From Anthostomella pinea (lineage: Eukaryota; Ascomycota; Sordariomycetes; Xylariales; Xylariaceae): 64,000 bases of DNA. The stretch spans positions 310,001 through 374,000 of the forward strand of contig CAUWAG010000004.1 of NCBI GenBank assembly GCA_963556695.1, read 5' to 3'. Positions 43,591-55,198 of the stretch are shown here, piece by piece. The notes beneath the pieces are model-generated. The model did no database searches. It was not told the origin of the DNA and worked only from the letters and a program-made list of their open reading frames with translations. Numbering within the stretch: the first letter of the stretch is position 1; each line of letters opens with the position of its first letter. A program made the position numbers and the translations under genes.

Positions 43591-44010
43591 CTACGCGCTG
43601 TAGATGATCGCTACGAGCGCCGTGGGATTCTTCCGGTTGATGGAGCCACGTTGGTAGTTCCCCTGATCGTAGTCTTTGTTCAGCTCATCGAGCTTCTCTT
43701 GCTCCCTTTGGAGGGCTTGCTTGATTTCACCAGGGAGGCGATTGTCGATACCTTCGGCAAGGCTGATGAGTCTTTGGACCCGCTGCTTGGCTTCCCAGGG
43801 CTCGCAGGTCAAAAACTCCTCGAGGGTACCGTCCATACGACCGTCCACACGACGCGTATCAGTACCTGGTAGTGGCTCCTTGGTTAGAAGTCGTTGGCTT
43901 TGGCGATGAGGTGCTTCTGTTGATTTAGTGAGTACTATTCAACGCGTACCTCCCGACGCACTCTTACGAACATCCGCGTTCCACACTGTGAGGTTGGGGT
44001 TGGAAGACAT
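43591..44010 (-). CDS. Unknown small helical protein
   Basis: Two exons, 43968..44010 and 43591..43916, phase 1, 122 residues, beginning MSSNPNLTVWNADV. The C-terminal two thirds look helical and charged: EEFLTCEPWEAKQRVQRLIS, LPGEIKQALQREQEKLDELN, ending NPTALVAIIYSA. No signal peptide or known domain. The clean splice join, which keeps the frame open through both exons, supports a real gene. Confidence 0.55.
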
Positions 44011-45184
44011 GATCGGCGATATTGGTTCGTCTTGGTCGCTGGTCTTGACTTGAGGGTGGTGCAGTTTGTGTCGGCGATCAAGGAATCGGCAGAAATACTC
44101 GATCTAAGTCAGCGATTGAATATGGGAGAAGAAGTAAGGTCGTGCCGGACGGCGTCGTGTGTGTAAAATTAGTTCATGCTTCTTGGTCCGTTTTTTTTTT
44201 TGTTGATGGTTAAGAAGGGCAAACATACACAGATACCTGAGGCAACAGTTGGTGCCACAGCCTTTCTAGCTGCTCTCCCGGCGCACGGACCACTTTGGGA
44301 CCGCACACCCTGAGGCACAACATCTAAGAAGTTCTTGCTAGCGTCTAGACGTTGCGTACGAGGTGGTTTTGTGGGCTGAATAGTTGGACTTGGTCATGCA
44401 TTAAGGTAACAGAAGATAGTATGTTGAGCTTTTATCGTTGATCTCCACACCTGGTGTATGTCTTTAGAGAAGCTGGGAGCTTTATGTGACTATGCAATGG
44501 TAGACAACACATGACGATTCACGAAGTACACGCTGAAAGTCATCTAACGTGATAGTTCCATAACAGAGCCATTGTTTGCTACATAAGTACTGTTGGAACA
44601 TGTGTTATACATATCAAGCTGAGTTGTGTCTGAAAGAACGTTAAGGAGACGTCTAGATACTTTCACATACATTAAGTCACTTCCTTGCCTTGGCCTCTCT
44701 GAAAGACTCCCCAGATGGCGAATTAGAGAACGTCATGCATGGCACGGTATACATGCAAGCATCTCCGTCACCCTCTCGTCGAAGTTATTGATGCTGAGTC
44801 ACTGGAGGTTCATCTACAGTATCTTGTGCATATCGATTTCTCCTCTTCTCTGAATCCACCGCAAGGCTGTTTAGTGGGGTGGGCACTTGACTATCATAAT
44901 GAGAGCATAGGCAGCTCGATTAGATCCGGATCGTATATCACGTACTATTATCCTCCAAAGTCAAGAGTACATCACAACAAGAGCATTGGGGCAGGCTTCA
45001 TGAGCTGTCTGTAGCTCGTGTACACACATTGCACTCTATCCGAGCAATTCCCACCAGAGCCCTAACCAGAAGCCTGGTGTATCAAAATACACAACTGACA
45101 CCATCGTAGATAGCCGGAATCACGGTCAGCGGACGATGCGGACCGAAGCAGGTCCCAAGACCCAACGTGTCTTCCCCATCAAGC
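44011..45184. other. Spacer, no gene seen
   Basis: A T homopolymer lies near 44191..44201. Two overlapping forward frames at 44626..45014 show no features. Confidence 0.45.
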
Positions 45185-45808
45185 TCACTCAGTCTTCTCA
45201 GTCTTCTCAGCACCCTCCTTCTTCTCCCTTTCGGCCTTTGCCTCCGCCTCCTCCTGAAGTCTGATAAGGTTGTCCCCGACAACAATATCCCTCAAGGTCA
45301 AAACCCAAGTTTTGAACCGTTCGTCCGCATCTACCTAGTACTCGGACTCCCAGCCGAGCATCTCCTTGTCATCATGTCCCAGCTCCGCGCCGATGCAGCG
45401 GTAGACGAACTCACATATCATCACGAAGCGGTAGACGTGGTCCTCGTCCCTCATGATCCTGCGGGTGCTTTTGGTATTGCGCGGCCCCTTCGAGAAATAC
45501 CGGTCTCACAGCGGACCGGGCAGCAGACCACGAGATTCGCCCGAGCACTGCATGTAGCTGATCGCGGTGTCCCACCTCGACTTCACGGCGGCCTCGATCT
45601 CCTCGCGGTCTTTGCCTATCTTGCGGAGCATCTGCTCGTGGGTGTCATCGATGCCGTCTTTGGCGTCTTCCGGCGAGGGCTGCTGGCCGAACTTGGGGAG
45701 GGGGCGTAGTAAGAGGATGCGGTCAGCGATCACGTGCGGTTGGGACCACATAGAGAGGTATCGTCTGTTGCCGTTGCCGAGCCCGGCTGGGCCCGCCGAG
45801 GTGGACAT
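45185..45808 (-). pseudogene. Decayed gene of unknown family
   Basis: Reverse-strand coding sequence in two frames. Frame one runs from a Met at 45808 through LGNGNRRYLSMWSQPHVIAD, RILLLRPLPKFGQQPSPEDA and EEIEAAVKSRWDTAISYMQC, then stops at 45506. A shifted frame continues with RIMRDEDHVYRFVMICEFVY, RCIGAELGHDDKEMLGWESE, meets an in-frame TAG at 45335..45337, and goes on VDADERFKTWVLTLRDIVVG, LQEEAEAKAEREKKEGAEKT to a stop at 45185. One frame change plus one stop inside clearly protein-like sequence indicates a pseudogene. The family is not recognised; the tail is a charged coiled-coil-like helix. Confidence 0.6.
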
Positions 45809-47300
45809 GATTACCGAGGTGGAAGCTGTGGAGCTCACTATGCCCTCTGCAGAGACGGTGATCAGGGGAAATGCCAAGTTGTGCGCCAATACGCGAAGCT
45901 GACACTTGAGCACCTGCTGTCGAGTTGGCCTGAGTCCTGAAGCATGGAGCATTCAGGAATCAACGAGTTGGGTCTCTGAAGGCTGCTTTAAGAGGATGCT
46001 GAAAGACCTTAGGTAGTCATGGATGACAAGAAGTTGCATTTGTTTGCTTCGGACAAAGCAAGACAGCAAGCGATGAATAGGGGTTCACGCAACAACAGCA
46101 AACATGGCCTGCCATCTTCCGTGTTCTCCCATTCTCCTAAATCTACAGCTCAGTAATTAGACCTTTAGCCGTACCAGTTCTTTTGATCAGTATCAAGCTG
46201 GGCAGCGGTAATGACTATACCAAGTGCAGTGCTACCGCCTAGCGAGCCCGACCATGCTTGGCATGTCAAAGACAAAGACCATTGGAACCAGTCGAATCTC
46301 ACTTGATGCCGTCTCCCAACCTGCCTGCCCCCAGGATGGCATACACCGATCCCATGGCGCGTCGTGATGACGATATAGCATCTCACGATCTCGAGCTGGA
46401 CACTCAATCTGGAACCTGGCCACTTGGCCAAACAGCCCGCGATGGACAGAACTAACTCTGCGGGGAAACCCTCGCAACGTCTTCGTCCACTCGCAGCCCT
46501 GTCTGGTGAAGCGGCCACCTGCCGGTAAGTAAAGTTTAGCCTCTTACATGGCTTCCCTCTCCGCAGCGACTCATCGATCTTCGGGGCTATTCCGACTTCG
46601 CTTCTCCTGGTTTGTTAAACGTTTACGCTCAAGGCTGCTGCTTGGCGGCTTGCCGTATACTGCTAGGTGGTGATCATGGGATTTCTCGCGTGCTGTCGAG
46701 CCAGTGGGACTTCCCTGTTCTGATCGGGAAGCCGGCGGGCTTTGTGACAGTCCAGGCCAGTGACCATTCCTCGTATTTCACTCACGTTCGCAAAGATGAT
46801 CGTACAGAGGACGGATTGATGCCGATCAGGCTGAATGGGATGAGTTCAGCGATGTGGATCATTAATATAATTATTTAATGCTGGAGCATGGAAATGGCAT
46901 GACCAGGTCCGGTTACCCAATAACTACCTAGTTACCACTGCCCCTGATCTCCCGACACCATTCGATTCAGTTGACGACGACGCAACCACTGGGCGTGCTT
47001 CAAGCTCATCTGGTGGTGTTTACTAAAAAGAGAATTGCGGGTTGACCGCCATCTACGACAGACAATTGGCCGCAACCCCTGACCAGCTAGAATATCCGAC
47101 ATGTTCGGTCCCGGGGTCGGGTGCTTCCATTAAGGGGATACACGTAATATACTAGTGACGTCATCTCAGATCCTTCAGCTACCCTTCCTATTTATACCTA
47201 CATACCGGTATCACCTTGACAACTTCCAGTATTACACTATTTCTCTAACGTCAACCGCTAACATACATAGGCCATTGGATAAATCTTACACTACCTTACC
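45809..47300. other. Divergent spacer, no gene seen
   Basis: 1.5 kb upstream of the sulfotransferase-like gene. Reverse frames at 46165..46518 are not convincing. Confidence 0.45.
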
Positions 47301-48365
47301 ATGGGCAACACCGCCTCCGTACCGCAAGACCCCTCGCGGAAGCTCGAAGTCATCGACGCGGGCTTCTCGCGCACGGGGACCCTCTCGTTCGCCATGGCTC
47401 TGGAGAAGTTGCTCGACGGCCCCGTCATGCACGGCGGGACCCAGGTATTCAACCGCGAAGATGGTATGTGGTACCTACCTGACCACCCTACACCAGAACA
47501 CCAGATTCCATCCAACGTCTCGGACACGGATGACAGATGATAACAACAACAACAACAACAACAACAACAACTGACGGATGACACCAGCCTACTGCAAGCA
47601 GATCAGCCAGATCTACGCACACCGCCGCGCGGGCGACCGCGCCCGCATGCTCAAGTCCCTACAGGCCTGCATCGCGGGCTTCGTAGGCTGCGCCGATGTG
47701 CCCATGCTGCACTTCATACCAGAACTGCTGGAGCTGTACCCGGACGTCAAGGTAGTGCTGGTGACGCGCGACCCGGAGCGCTGGTGGCGCAGCTACTCGC
47801 TGTTCGGCGACAACTCGTCCGACTGGAGCTTGCGCCTCACGCAGGCCATCCTGCTGCCGCTGCCGGGTGCGCGGTGGTTCCCTGCTACGGCGCGGGGGTA
47901 TCTGGAAGAGTATGTTACCTACCTAATGTTTTGTTGTGCTTCGATACCCAAAAGGGGAAAAGTGGGGATGGAGGGATGGAGGGATGGAGGGATGGCTCGG
48001 TTGTTCTGTGACGACGACGTAACCTAAGCTGACTTGATCTTTTCCCCTGTTCTTCCAGCCCAATACGAACGCATGGAAGGCCAGCGTCTAGCAAGGAGTT
48101 CATAGAGGTCCACAACCAGTGGGTGCGCGACCTCGTGCCCAAGGACAGGCTGCTGGAGATGGATCTGGCCGACGGGTGGGAGCCCCTCTGCCAGTTCCTG
48201 GGCAAGCCTATTCCCGATGAGCCCTTCCCTCGGGCCAACGACAAGGACGCCAGGGACAGATTCATGCGGCGCGTCTTGATCCAGGCTGGCATGGCGTGGG
48301 TGGGCATCTTCTCGGCTGCTGCCGTGGCTGGTTTTGGCGCATGGGGGTTTTGGAAGGGGCCTTGA
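47301..48365 (+). CDS. Sulfotransferase-family protein (P-loop, Sulfotransfer_4-like) with C-terminal membrane helix
   Basis: Three exons, 47301..47463, 47588..47909 and 48059..48365, phases 1 and 2, 263 residues. It resembles the fungal/nematode-type sulfotransferase-like family: the 5'-phosphosulfate loop is seen as DAGFSRTGTLSFAMALEKLL and the 3'-phosphate-binding region as VKVVLVTRDPERWWRSY. The segment DLVPKDRLLEMDLADGWEPL, CQFLGKPIPDEPFP is the usual end of the domain. A final hydrophobic stretch (GIFSAAAVAGFGAWGF) anchors it in a membrane. Substrate unknown; many such fungal proteins sit in secondary-metabolite or stress contexts. Intron 1 contains an (AAC)n microsatellite. Confidence 0.88.
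47541..47572 (+). repeat. (AAC)n microsatellite inside an intron
   Basis: About ten AAC units in the first intron of the sulfotransferase-like gene. Confidence 0.9.
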
Positions 48366-49657
48366 TTAGTTCTCTTGAGCAGGTTCCTCACCCTGACTAC
48401 TTCGTGGCTCCCTAGGGGGAATTTTTTCTATCACGCGGGTCGCGGTGCAACATATGAAGGCGTTTTACCCGGAAAATCCTCTCAATGTGGTTCTGCAGGC
48501 GATAGATACCAAGGGGCAAATACTCTCCAAACATGTACCACCAAGCCGGGCTACCCATATACACAGGCCCCTTCTTTCCATCAGCTTTCGCGTATAACTC
48601 GGTAAATCCCGTGAAGTCTCTGGAATGAATGTCAGCAAGGAGCTAGGACAACATGCGCCCTATCAACAAGAGATGGATGACCAGCAATGTCAATACGCCA
48701 CACGCAACGTAGTCCATTGACAGGTACTCCAGGCGCCAAGGAGTGGCATTCAAGAAGCTCGAGAGGCGAGTTTGGGTATACTCTGGGCGTCGGCACAGGC
48801 ATTTCCCAACAAAGGGGGTCAACCGAAGTTCAAGATCAGGAGAGACTGATGGTAGAAGAGAAGTGGTCGACAATGACCCCCTGGAAGCAGCAGCGCCGCG
48901 AGTGAGCGAACCAATGATGTCTTTCAGCAGACTCTTCGTCGGGGAACGACTATACTTCAGGTTGGTCGAAGAGGCACAAGGAGAAGGCCTTCAATCTGAA
49001 TTTGCAGACATGCAAAGCGCAGAGCCAACAGCCCAAGACACTTTCGAGACCAATGTAACTTGGAGGCCTCCCCGGGCAATAGGCAATGCCACGGCGCAGA
49101 ACGAGCTCACTGAGAGAATTGCGTCTGGTCATTGGTGTGTTCCTCTAGCTACGTCAACCACGAAAACAGCGCGACAAGTCCATCCAAGAGAACTCGGGTT
49201 GACCTCCAGGCAAGCGCTGGCGCGATCTCGAGAGTGCGTCCCGCACCTCGCCATTGCAGGGGATGTTTTTGACGGATTCTGGCCGCCTTTGGTACATACC
49301 AACATGTTGCACTGCTGAGGCGGATTTGGGCATGGCAGACAGACCGCTCGGACGATGGTATCGCCAGGAGGTAGTTAGCACGCAATGGCCATCAACGAGA
49401 AAGCGGCCACCTCGCAATGCCAACGAGATGAGGAGGACACTGCTTGAATCGCTGTACATGAACTTGTCGTACAAATCCTCACCGTTTCCAGAGGATGATG
49501 GTACCTTAACCAGGATGATCTTCATACTCACATGCCTCCAGCCGATAGCTCTAGGTAGGGTTTCATCACGTCTATTTTCTTCACCAACATTAGGTACTCA
49601 ACGCATAGTCTGCATCGCCAACAACAGTCTAGCAGCTACCTCCAGACCCCACCAATA
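48366..49657. other. Convergent spacer with an unidentified coding fragment
   Basis: Holds the fragment described at 48412..48873. Frames on both strands at 48743..49531 overlap heavily and I cannot choose a model. Confidence 0.4.
48412..48873 (-). pseudogene. Unidentified coding fragment, partial or decayed
   Basis: The last ~70 codons of a protein are clear: DFTGFTELYAKADGKKGPVY, MGSPAWWYMFGEYLPLGIYR, LQNHIERIFRVKRLHMLHRD, stop at 48412. Upstream, LSSFLNATPWRLEYLSMDYV reads in another frame and could connect through an intron ending CATTCCAG at about 48621, but no donor gives a convincing phase. Nothing before 48873 could be linked. It is either the 3' part of a multi-exon gene that I cannot complete or a remnant. 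Family not recognised. Confidence 0.35.
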
Positions 49658-50368
49658 CTACACCAAATCGTCCATGGATCGACTGCACCACGGGCCGATG
49701 GCCGGCGGTCTCTGATAACTAAAGTAGCCATCCATATGCTCAATCTGCAAGTTTTCATACAACCCGGCAAGGCAACGCGCCGAGTAGTACTGCCAGCCCA
49801 CGTACTTCTTCGCGCAGCCCTCAACCGGCGGGTAGGTCTCCCCCTCGCGCGCGTGACTGTCGAACCGACCCTCGTGGAAATCGCCGTCGATGACGGCAGC
49901 CACAAGAGGAGGCGGAGGTCGATCACGTCGATTAGCAGCGGACTTGGCCTCGACGTGCGGATGCAGCGTGTCGAGGCACTTCTGGTCGACATACAGACAG
50001 TACGCGAAGCGCGGCTGGCGGGCGCGCGGCGGCGGCCACTGGAAGACGCTGTCGCTGTGGCGGTCCCTCCACGCAACGAAGCGCCGCCTGACCTGGTCCT
50101 TGGAGGCCCCGTCGAGCAGTGACTCGTCCTCCACCACGGTCCACCGGGCGTACTGCTCCAGCAGCACGTCGCAGCCCGAGTGGTCCAGATCGCTGTGCAC
50201 TTCCTCCCTCAGGTACGCCATGTAGCTGTCCCAGGCGTCGTCGTCGCCGTAGGTGCACCGGTAGATGAGAAACCCCCATTGCTCGTAGCCCGTTTCCAGC
50301 ATGTACCTGATCGTGGACCGCATCGGGCTGCCGAGGTACCAGTCCTCGGAAACGTCAGACAGCTTCAT
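49658..50368 (-). CDS. Uncharacterised fungal protein, single exon
   Basis: Uninterrupted 236-residue frame with protein-like composition. The N-terminal third reads LGSPMRSTIRYMLETGYEQW, GFLIYRCTYGDDDAWDSYMA, then VVEDESLLDGASKDQVRRRF and VAWRDRHSDSV; the C-terminal half includes PRFAYCLYVDQKCLDTL and VGWQYYSARCLAGLYENLQ. Proteins with this YRCTYGDD...W layout occur repeatedly in ascomycete genomes as expanded families without assigned function. No signal peptide or membrane span. Intact, Trp- and Tyr-rich. Confidence 0.7.
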   Translation of the reverse strand: MKLSDVSEDWYLGSPMRSTIRYMLETGYEQWGFLIYRCTYGDDDAWDSYMAYLREEVHSDLDHSGCDVLLEQYARWTVVEDESLLDGASKDQVRRRFVAWRDRHSDSVFQWPPPRARQPRFAYCLYVDQKCLDTLHPHVEAKSAANRRDRPPPPLVAAVIDGDFHEGRFDSHAREGETYPPVEGCAKKYVGWQYYSARCLAGLYENLQIEHMDGYFSYQRPPAIGPWCSRSMDDLV

Positions 50369-50793
50369 GGTGAGCCGGCTGAGACAAACACTGGCGCGGG
50401 GACCGGACGGCGGGATATTGGCCGCAGATGGACTGCGGGTATGATGCTTTTGACGAAATAAGATATGTAATCCTCAGATTCCAGAATTCACATGGGCATC
50501 ATGAAGCTTTTTGAGGCGGGGATCGTATGGTATTAGCCCTCTGGTATATTATAAGCTGACGGGCTGACCGTCAGCGGCTGACGGCTTGGCGCGACGCACT
50601 CACAACTAAAAGCAGAGGCATTTCAGAACGCTGAAGTACTGGGGTGACACATACCATAAACACAAGCCGCTTTTCGGCCGCGGACAGCTTCTTAATTGTA
50701 TATACTTCAACATAAAGCGGTGGTATCATGCAACTCCCAGGGTCCCTAACCATACAAGCAATCATATTGTAGCAATCTGTGCTGTGGTTGCTT
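50369..50793. other. Spacer upstream of the 236-aa gene and 3' of RAD52
   Basis: Nothing supported. Confidence 0.5.
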
Positions 50794-52537
50794 TCACGCC
50801 ATCCTCTGTCTCTTGGCATCCAGTCCTCCCGGGCCAGCACCGTTGTTCGTCACTCCATTAGCCGACACCTCGGTCAGCGGAGCCCTATTTCCGCCGTCGG
50901 GACCATTGGGAGCAGGTCGCTTCATCGTCGGTGGCTTGTACTGTCCTCTGTTGCCGAGCGGACTGCCTCCGCCTCCGGGGGCACCGATCTGCCGGGCGTG
51001 CGTCAATGCCGGGTTCGCCATGCCCGCCCTTCCAGGTCCTGAATCGGCTCCGTTTGACTGGCCATTAGCAGTCGGAGTCCGTTGCTCTTCCTCATCTTTC
51101 TTAACTGGTTGGACATGCTGTCCATTTCTAGCCAGAGGTTTCGAGGATTTGTGATCGATGCCGGGTGTCTTCCGGATGGAAGGGCTCTCGGCGTGGGGGT
51201 TGAATACTTTGGCTCCCTTGTCCGCGATGACTACAGTACCCGGATCTACATCCTCCGGTACATCTTTGACTGCCCGAGCTGAGAAGAATGCGACTGGTTC
51301 AGCAGGTGCACCGTTCGGTGCATGCTGTGCGTTCGCCGCAGTTGTTCCATTCGGCGGCTTCTGGACGTTGGGAGGCGGTGTGTTCGTTCTGCGAGCCGTA
51401 GCTGCTTGCTGAGCCGTATTGTTGACGTGACTGGGCGGCCGAGGCTGTTGCTGCTGGGGTTGTTGTGGATTAGAACGGCTCTGGAAAGACGGTGCCGGCC
51501 GATGCTGAGGTTGGTTAGGAGTTTGAGGTGGTCGAGGCGGCTGTGCGTTAGGTCTAGACGGCGGTTGCATTGGTCTCGGAGCAGGAGCACCACTTGTGGA
51601 TGATCGACTGGCATTACCAGCGGGCAAAGCTTGAGACTTCTCGCTTGAATTCACTCCATGTTCATGAGAACCAGATAAGACCACCTCGTCAGGGTGACCA
51701 TCTTCCGTGACGCCGAAATCAGCCATGTCAAAGTCGTCTCCAAACTCATCTTCCAGCATAGCCGCCGATACTACACGTCCAATAGATCAGCATCCACCCA
51801 GTCAATACCATCAGAGTCAAACCCACCAAGCGAACCGGTCGTGTCGCCATTCTGCTCCGCCAAGTTCTTTGGCTCGGCCTTCACGACGGCCTGCTCCTTC
51901 TTGACGAAATCCGCATGTCGGTGCAGGTTATCCTCGTCGAATCTAGTCGGAGCGGTCTTGATCTTGGTGACCTTGGCCAAGTAGTCCTTGTCGTAAATGC
52001 AATTGCCCAGCACGTTGCCAAAATTCCGAAGGGTGCGCTTCAGCGCATCAGTGGTTCCCTCCTTCTTCGCCTTCTCGAAGGCACCGGCCTTTCCCGGGCT
52101 GTTCTCCATGTGTCCATAACCAATATCCTCGTGATAGGTGCCATCTCGCAGAGTGACACGAACAATGACGGAAAGACCGAGCGAGATCTTCAGAGTCTGA
52201 GGGTTTTCGTCTACGAAGTCGACTTGAATGTTTTGAATGCTGGAGGACCATCCGTTAAAGCCGAAGACATCGTTGGCGAGGGCGATACATTTATCAGCGG
52301 CGATGTAGTGGACTTTCTGGCCGCCAGGTCCCTTGCGTGATGACAGGTATTCGGGTCCCAACTGCTTCTCCAGTCGCGACTGCAATGTCGCGATTTGGAC
52401 AGCGGTGTACTCGGATATGCGCGGTTTGGCTTCCTCGAAAGGATTGGCAATGCCGCTGTGCTGGTCGCCGGGACTGGAAGAAATGCACGGATTAGCGACG
52501 ACGCGATGACGCGATGAATGGGAACCTACCCGGGCAT
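50794..52537 (-). CDS. RAD52: DNA repair and recombination protein RAD52
   Basis: RAD52 anneals single strands and loads RAD51 in homologous recombination. Three exons: 52530..52537 (only 8 bases, ATG CCC GG), 51827..52473 and 50794..51770, total 543 residues. The annealing domain is complete: EEAKPRISEYTAVQIATLQS, GGQKVHYIAADKCIALANDV, FGFNGWSSSIQNIQVDFVDE, GYGHMENSPGKAGAFEKAKK and EGTTDALKRTLRNFGNVLGN. The C-terminal half is Pro/Gln/Asn-rich low complexity. The second intron (51771..51826, GTGGGT to GTGTAG, branch GCTGAT) is inferred because the exon 2 frame meets TAG and the downstream ORF is in another frame; phases fit. A donor at GTATTG would also fit but gives a 38-base intron. Confidence 0.93.
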
Positions 52538-54110
52538 GATGCTGGATTTATGATCGAGACTCTGCAAGCACTGAATGATGGCTCATGCTTATTCTGCAGT
52601 CACAGGGCGTGTCAGCAAGGCCGAGCCTGATCGATTCTTCGTTTGCTGGTTTCGACGCAAATAGGTTGTCGATTGGAGTTGCTGGAGCCTGGAGATGGAA
52701 TGGGCATGGAGACGCGCCTGGGTTCACGGCTGAGCGCATGAACCATCGCAACCACTGTAAGGCGGGTGGAGACCCCACTTCCATATTACATAAGACGCGT
52801 AGGCAGACACCAAGTCACTGGACCAACTAGACTGCATCACCCCTCCTCCCCCCTCTTCGACTTCAACACCGAATCCATCCAACATCAGTTGCTGATGAGA
52901 AGGTCACAAAAAATATGAGGGCTTTCCACCTGTCGTTCGCCTAGGGTGCCGATAATACCTTTTCGGATGAAGTGTCTCAAGTCTGACTCAAGATGTTCAT
53001 ACATAGGTCCTCACGTTATGCGCTCGAAGTTGTGTGTCCCCAGTAAACTCCAAGCACCAGCAAGCCCTCAGGAGTCGCAGTCTCTCCAAGCAGTACATGC
53101 AAACAACCAAATATCCCAGAGCACCAGGAAAGCACTGATATCACCCATGTTCATCTCCATGTAGTGTTCTACACATGCCCCGACCCGTCCCTACCAGCCT
53201 CGTAATATACATTATCTAGAGATGCTCAATCGACCCATTTCGCGACATCTTCCTGGTACCAAATTCGGAGTAAAAAAGGAAGATCAAAGTGGTGTGGCGG
53301 AATCGCCTTCGTAAGCAAAGCGTGTGTTGGTAAGTGTGTGCGACATATACGATTTAAATCATCAGAGTTGACATATGGTTACCGGTTATAAAGTTGTGCG
53401 CATAGAATTACTGGCACGTCTATCTGATTCAAAGGTACAAGTAGGCAGGGTCATGGCGAAATGAACGTGACGTTGACATTTCAGCCTGTATCGTAACTTG
53501 GTTCATACCAAGCATGCCGCCGAGCCATATCGTCTTTACAGTCACTTTGTCCACACTACCACGAATGGCGCAATCGAAATGGGCTGGAGAACATGTTCTG
53601 GATGGTTGCTGGCACCCTCTCTATACGAGACATCTCGCCCGCTATATGGCAACAGGACCACTGCGAAGACATATGTACAAACAGTAGCAGTGGCCCCATC
53701 GTAACACTTCCGGCCCATCAAAAGGGAAGCACCCAGATGCAGGGGGGCTTCCCATTTTCCACCATCGAATTATATGAGGTGCTCTCAAGGAATGACAGAA
53801 GGAAAGGGGAAGACGGGATATCAAAAAGTCAAAGCACCACCGGATTGATGATGCGAAACGCCGAATAGTGTAACCGTGAGCCCTGTACCAAATCTATGCT
53901 CCGTCCCATGCCAGTGCACGAACAAATAAATATGCCATCATGATTCATCGTGAGGTGGCGCACATGGTGCACCCATGCAGCCCCACGTCGATGCTGAAAC
54001 ACCAAGTGCTGTATGCTGGCCGCTTCATGTACTCGTTGATCCTCGTTCGGCCCCGATCACCGACACTGTTAGAACTGTTCACTCCTCCCTACGTGACTGT
54101 CGGTCTGAGC
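52538..54110. other. Spacer, no gene seen
   Basis: 1.6 kb between two tandem reverse-strand genes. Nothing supported. Confidence 0.5.
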
Positions 54111-55198
54111 CTACCACGGCCCAACTCGCACAGGAGAGCCGTAATTGCCAGCCATCAGCTGGTCCAGGATGGATCCCTGTTGGTTTGCAAGCGTACTTGG
54201 TGCTCCACCGTTCGATCCGCCGCCACCAACCCATCCGACGTGATTGGCCATGGCGGTGATGGCGGCCTCCAGTCGTCCACCCGATTGTTGGTTGTGCTTC
54301 GCTAAGGTCTGGTCCCAACCACCCGAGTGCAGCACGAAACCGGCTCCCTTCTTCGCGGCCTCATTGACGACCAGGGCCCAAGCTTTCGATATCTCGTCGT
54401 AAGCGTTCTCCTTGTGGGAACGATGGCTGTGGCTCTCCCACTCGGGTAACTCGTGGACGAACTTCGTGGCGCCGTCGAGGTACTGCAGCGAGATGGTAGC
54501 CTGCGTCTCATTCGGCGGAAGATACTGAGGGGTGAAATCGGCGAGAGCATCGATGAGAGCGAGCAGAGGTTGCTTCACCCGGAAGTATGTGTAGTCGGAG
54601 TTGGAACCGCCGTACGGGAATGCTTGTCGCAGTTTGTCCTGGTATTCGGTCAAGACCTGTAATGCGCACTCGACGGTCGGTCTCGGGGCGCTCTTGACGA
54701 CCTCTTCTCCGATTTCCGGCTGTCGTTCGCAGATGGTCTGCAAAACGGCTCGCAGTTGTGTGGCGTCAAGAGTCTCGAGTAGACGGGGGAGAGTCAGAGG
54801 CCGGCCGGCAAGGTCGTTCGATCTGATCTTCTTGGCTGGTCGAGGGGCGAGCTGGCGGGACTGGACGGCAGGGGAGCTCATAGGCGACATGGCCATCTCG
54901 TCGCCGTCATCGTCGGCTTTTCGCTTTCGGCTGGTAGAACTGGTGCTGTGGAACGGAGACACTGTTTGAAAGCGGCGGTTAGTATGCAATAGAGCAATGT
55001 TGCTTTGTTATGTAGGCCGAACTCGGTCGGTGCATATGCCCACAACGGCCGAGGGTGCAGCACGGACAAGGGACAAGAGCGACTCAGCAGCAAAAGACAA
55101 CAATGAGAGGGTCACGTACTTGAGCGGGTGGGAGATCGTCGGTTGGGTTGTTGTTGGTGAGGGAAGAAGGGCGGCTGCGGGGACAGCAATACGTTCAT
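54111..55198 (-). CDS. STS1: Nuclear proteasome tether Cut8/Sts1
   Basis: Cut8 (fission yeast)/Sts1 (budding yeast) binds importin and holds 26S proteasomes at the nuclear envelope; it is short-lived and ubiquitinated. Exons 55120..55198 and 54111..54961 give 309 residues. The first exon encodes MNVLLSPQPPFFPHQQQPNR, the usual N-terminus of filamentous-fungal members. A bipartite basic nuclear signal follows (SRKRKADDD and RPAKKIRSNDLAG). The conserved domain reads TLPRLLETLDATQLRAVLQT, ICERQPEIGEEVVKSAPRPT, KQPLLALIDALADFTPQYLP and AWALVVNEAAKKGAGFVLHS. The tail is Gly/Asn/Gln-rich. Intact. Confidence 0.93.

Noticed and set aside
45167..45709. 180-codon forward frame with hydrophobic start
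   Set aside because: Antisense shadow of the reverse-strand pseudogene at 45185..45808.
51771..51826. Frameshift in RAD52
   Set aside because: A 56-base GT-AG intron with a GCTGAT branch site joins both frames in correct phase, so no damage needs to be assumed.
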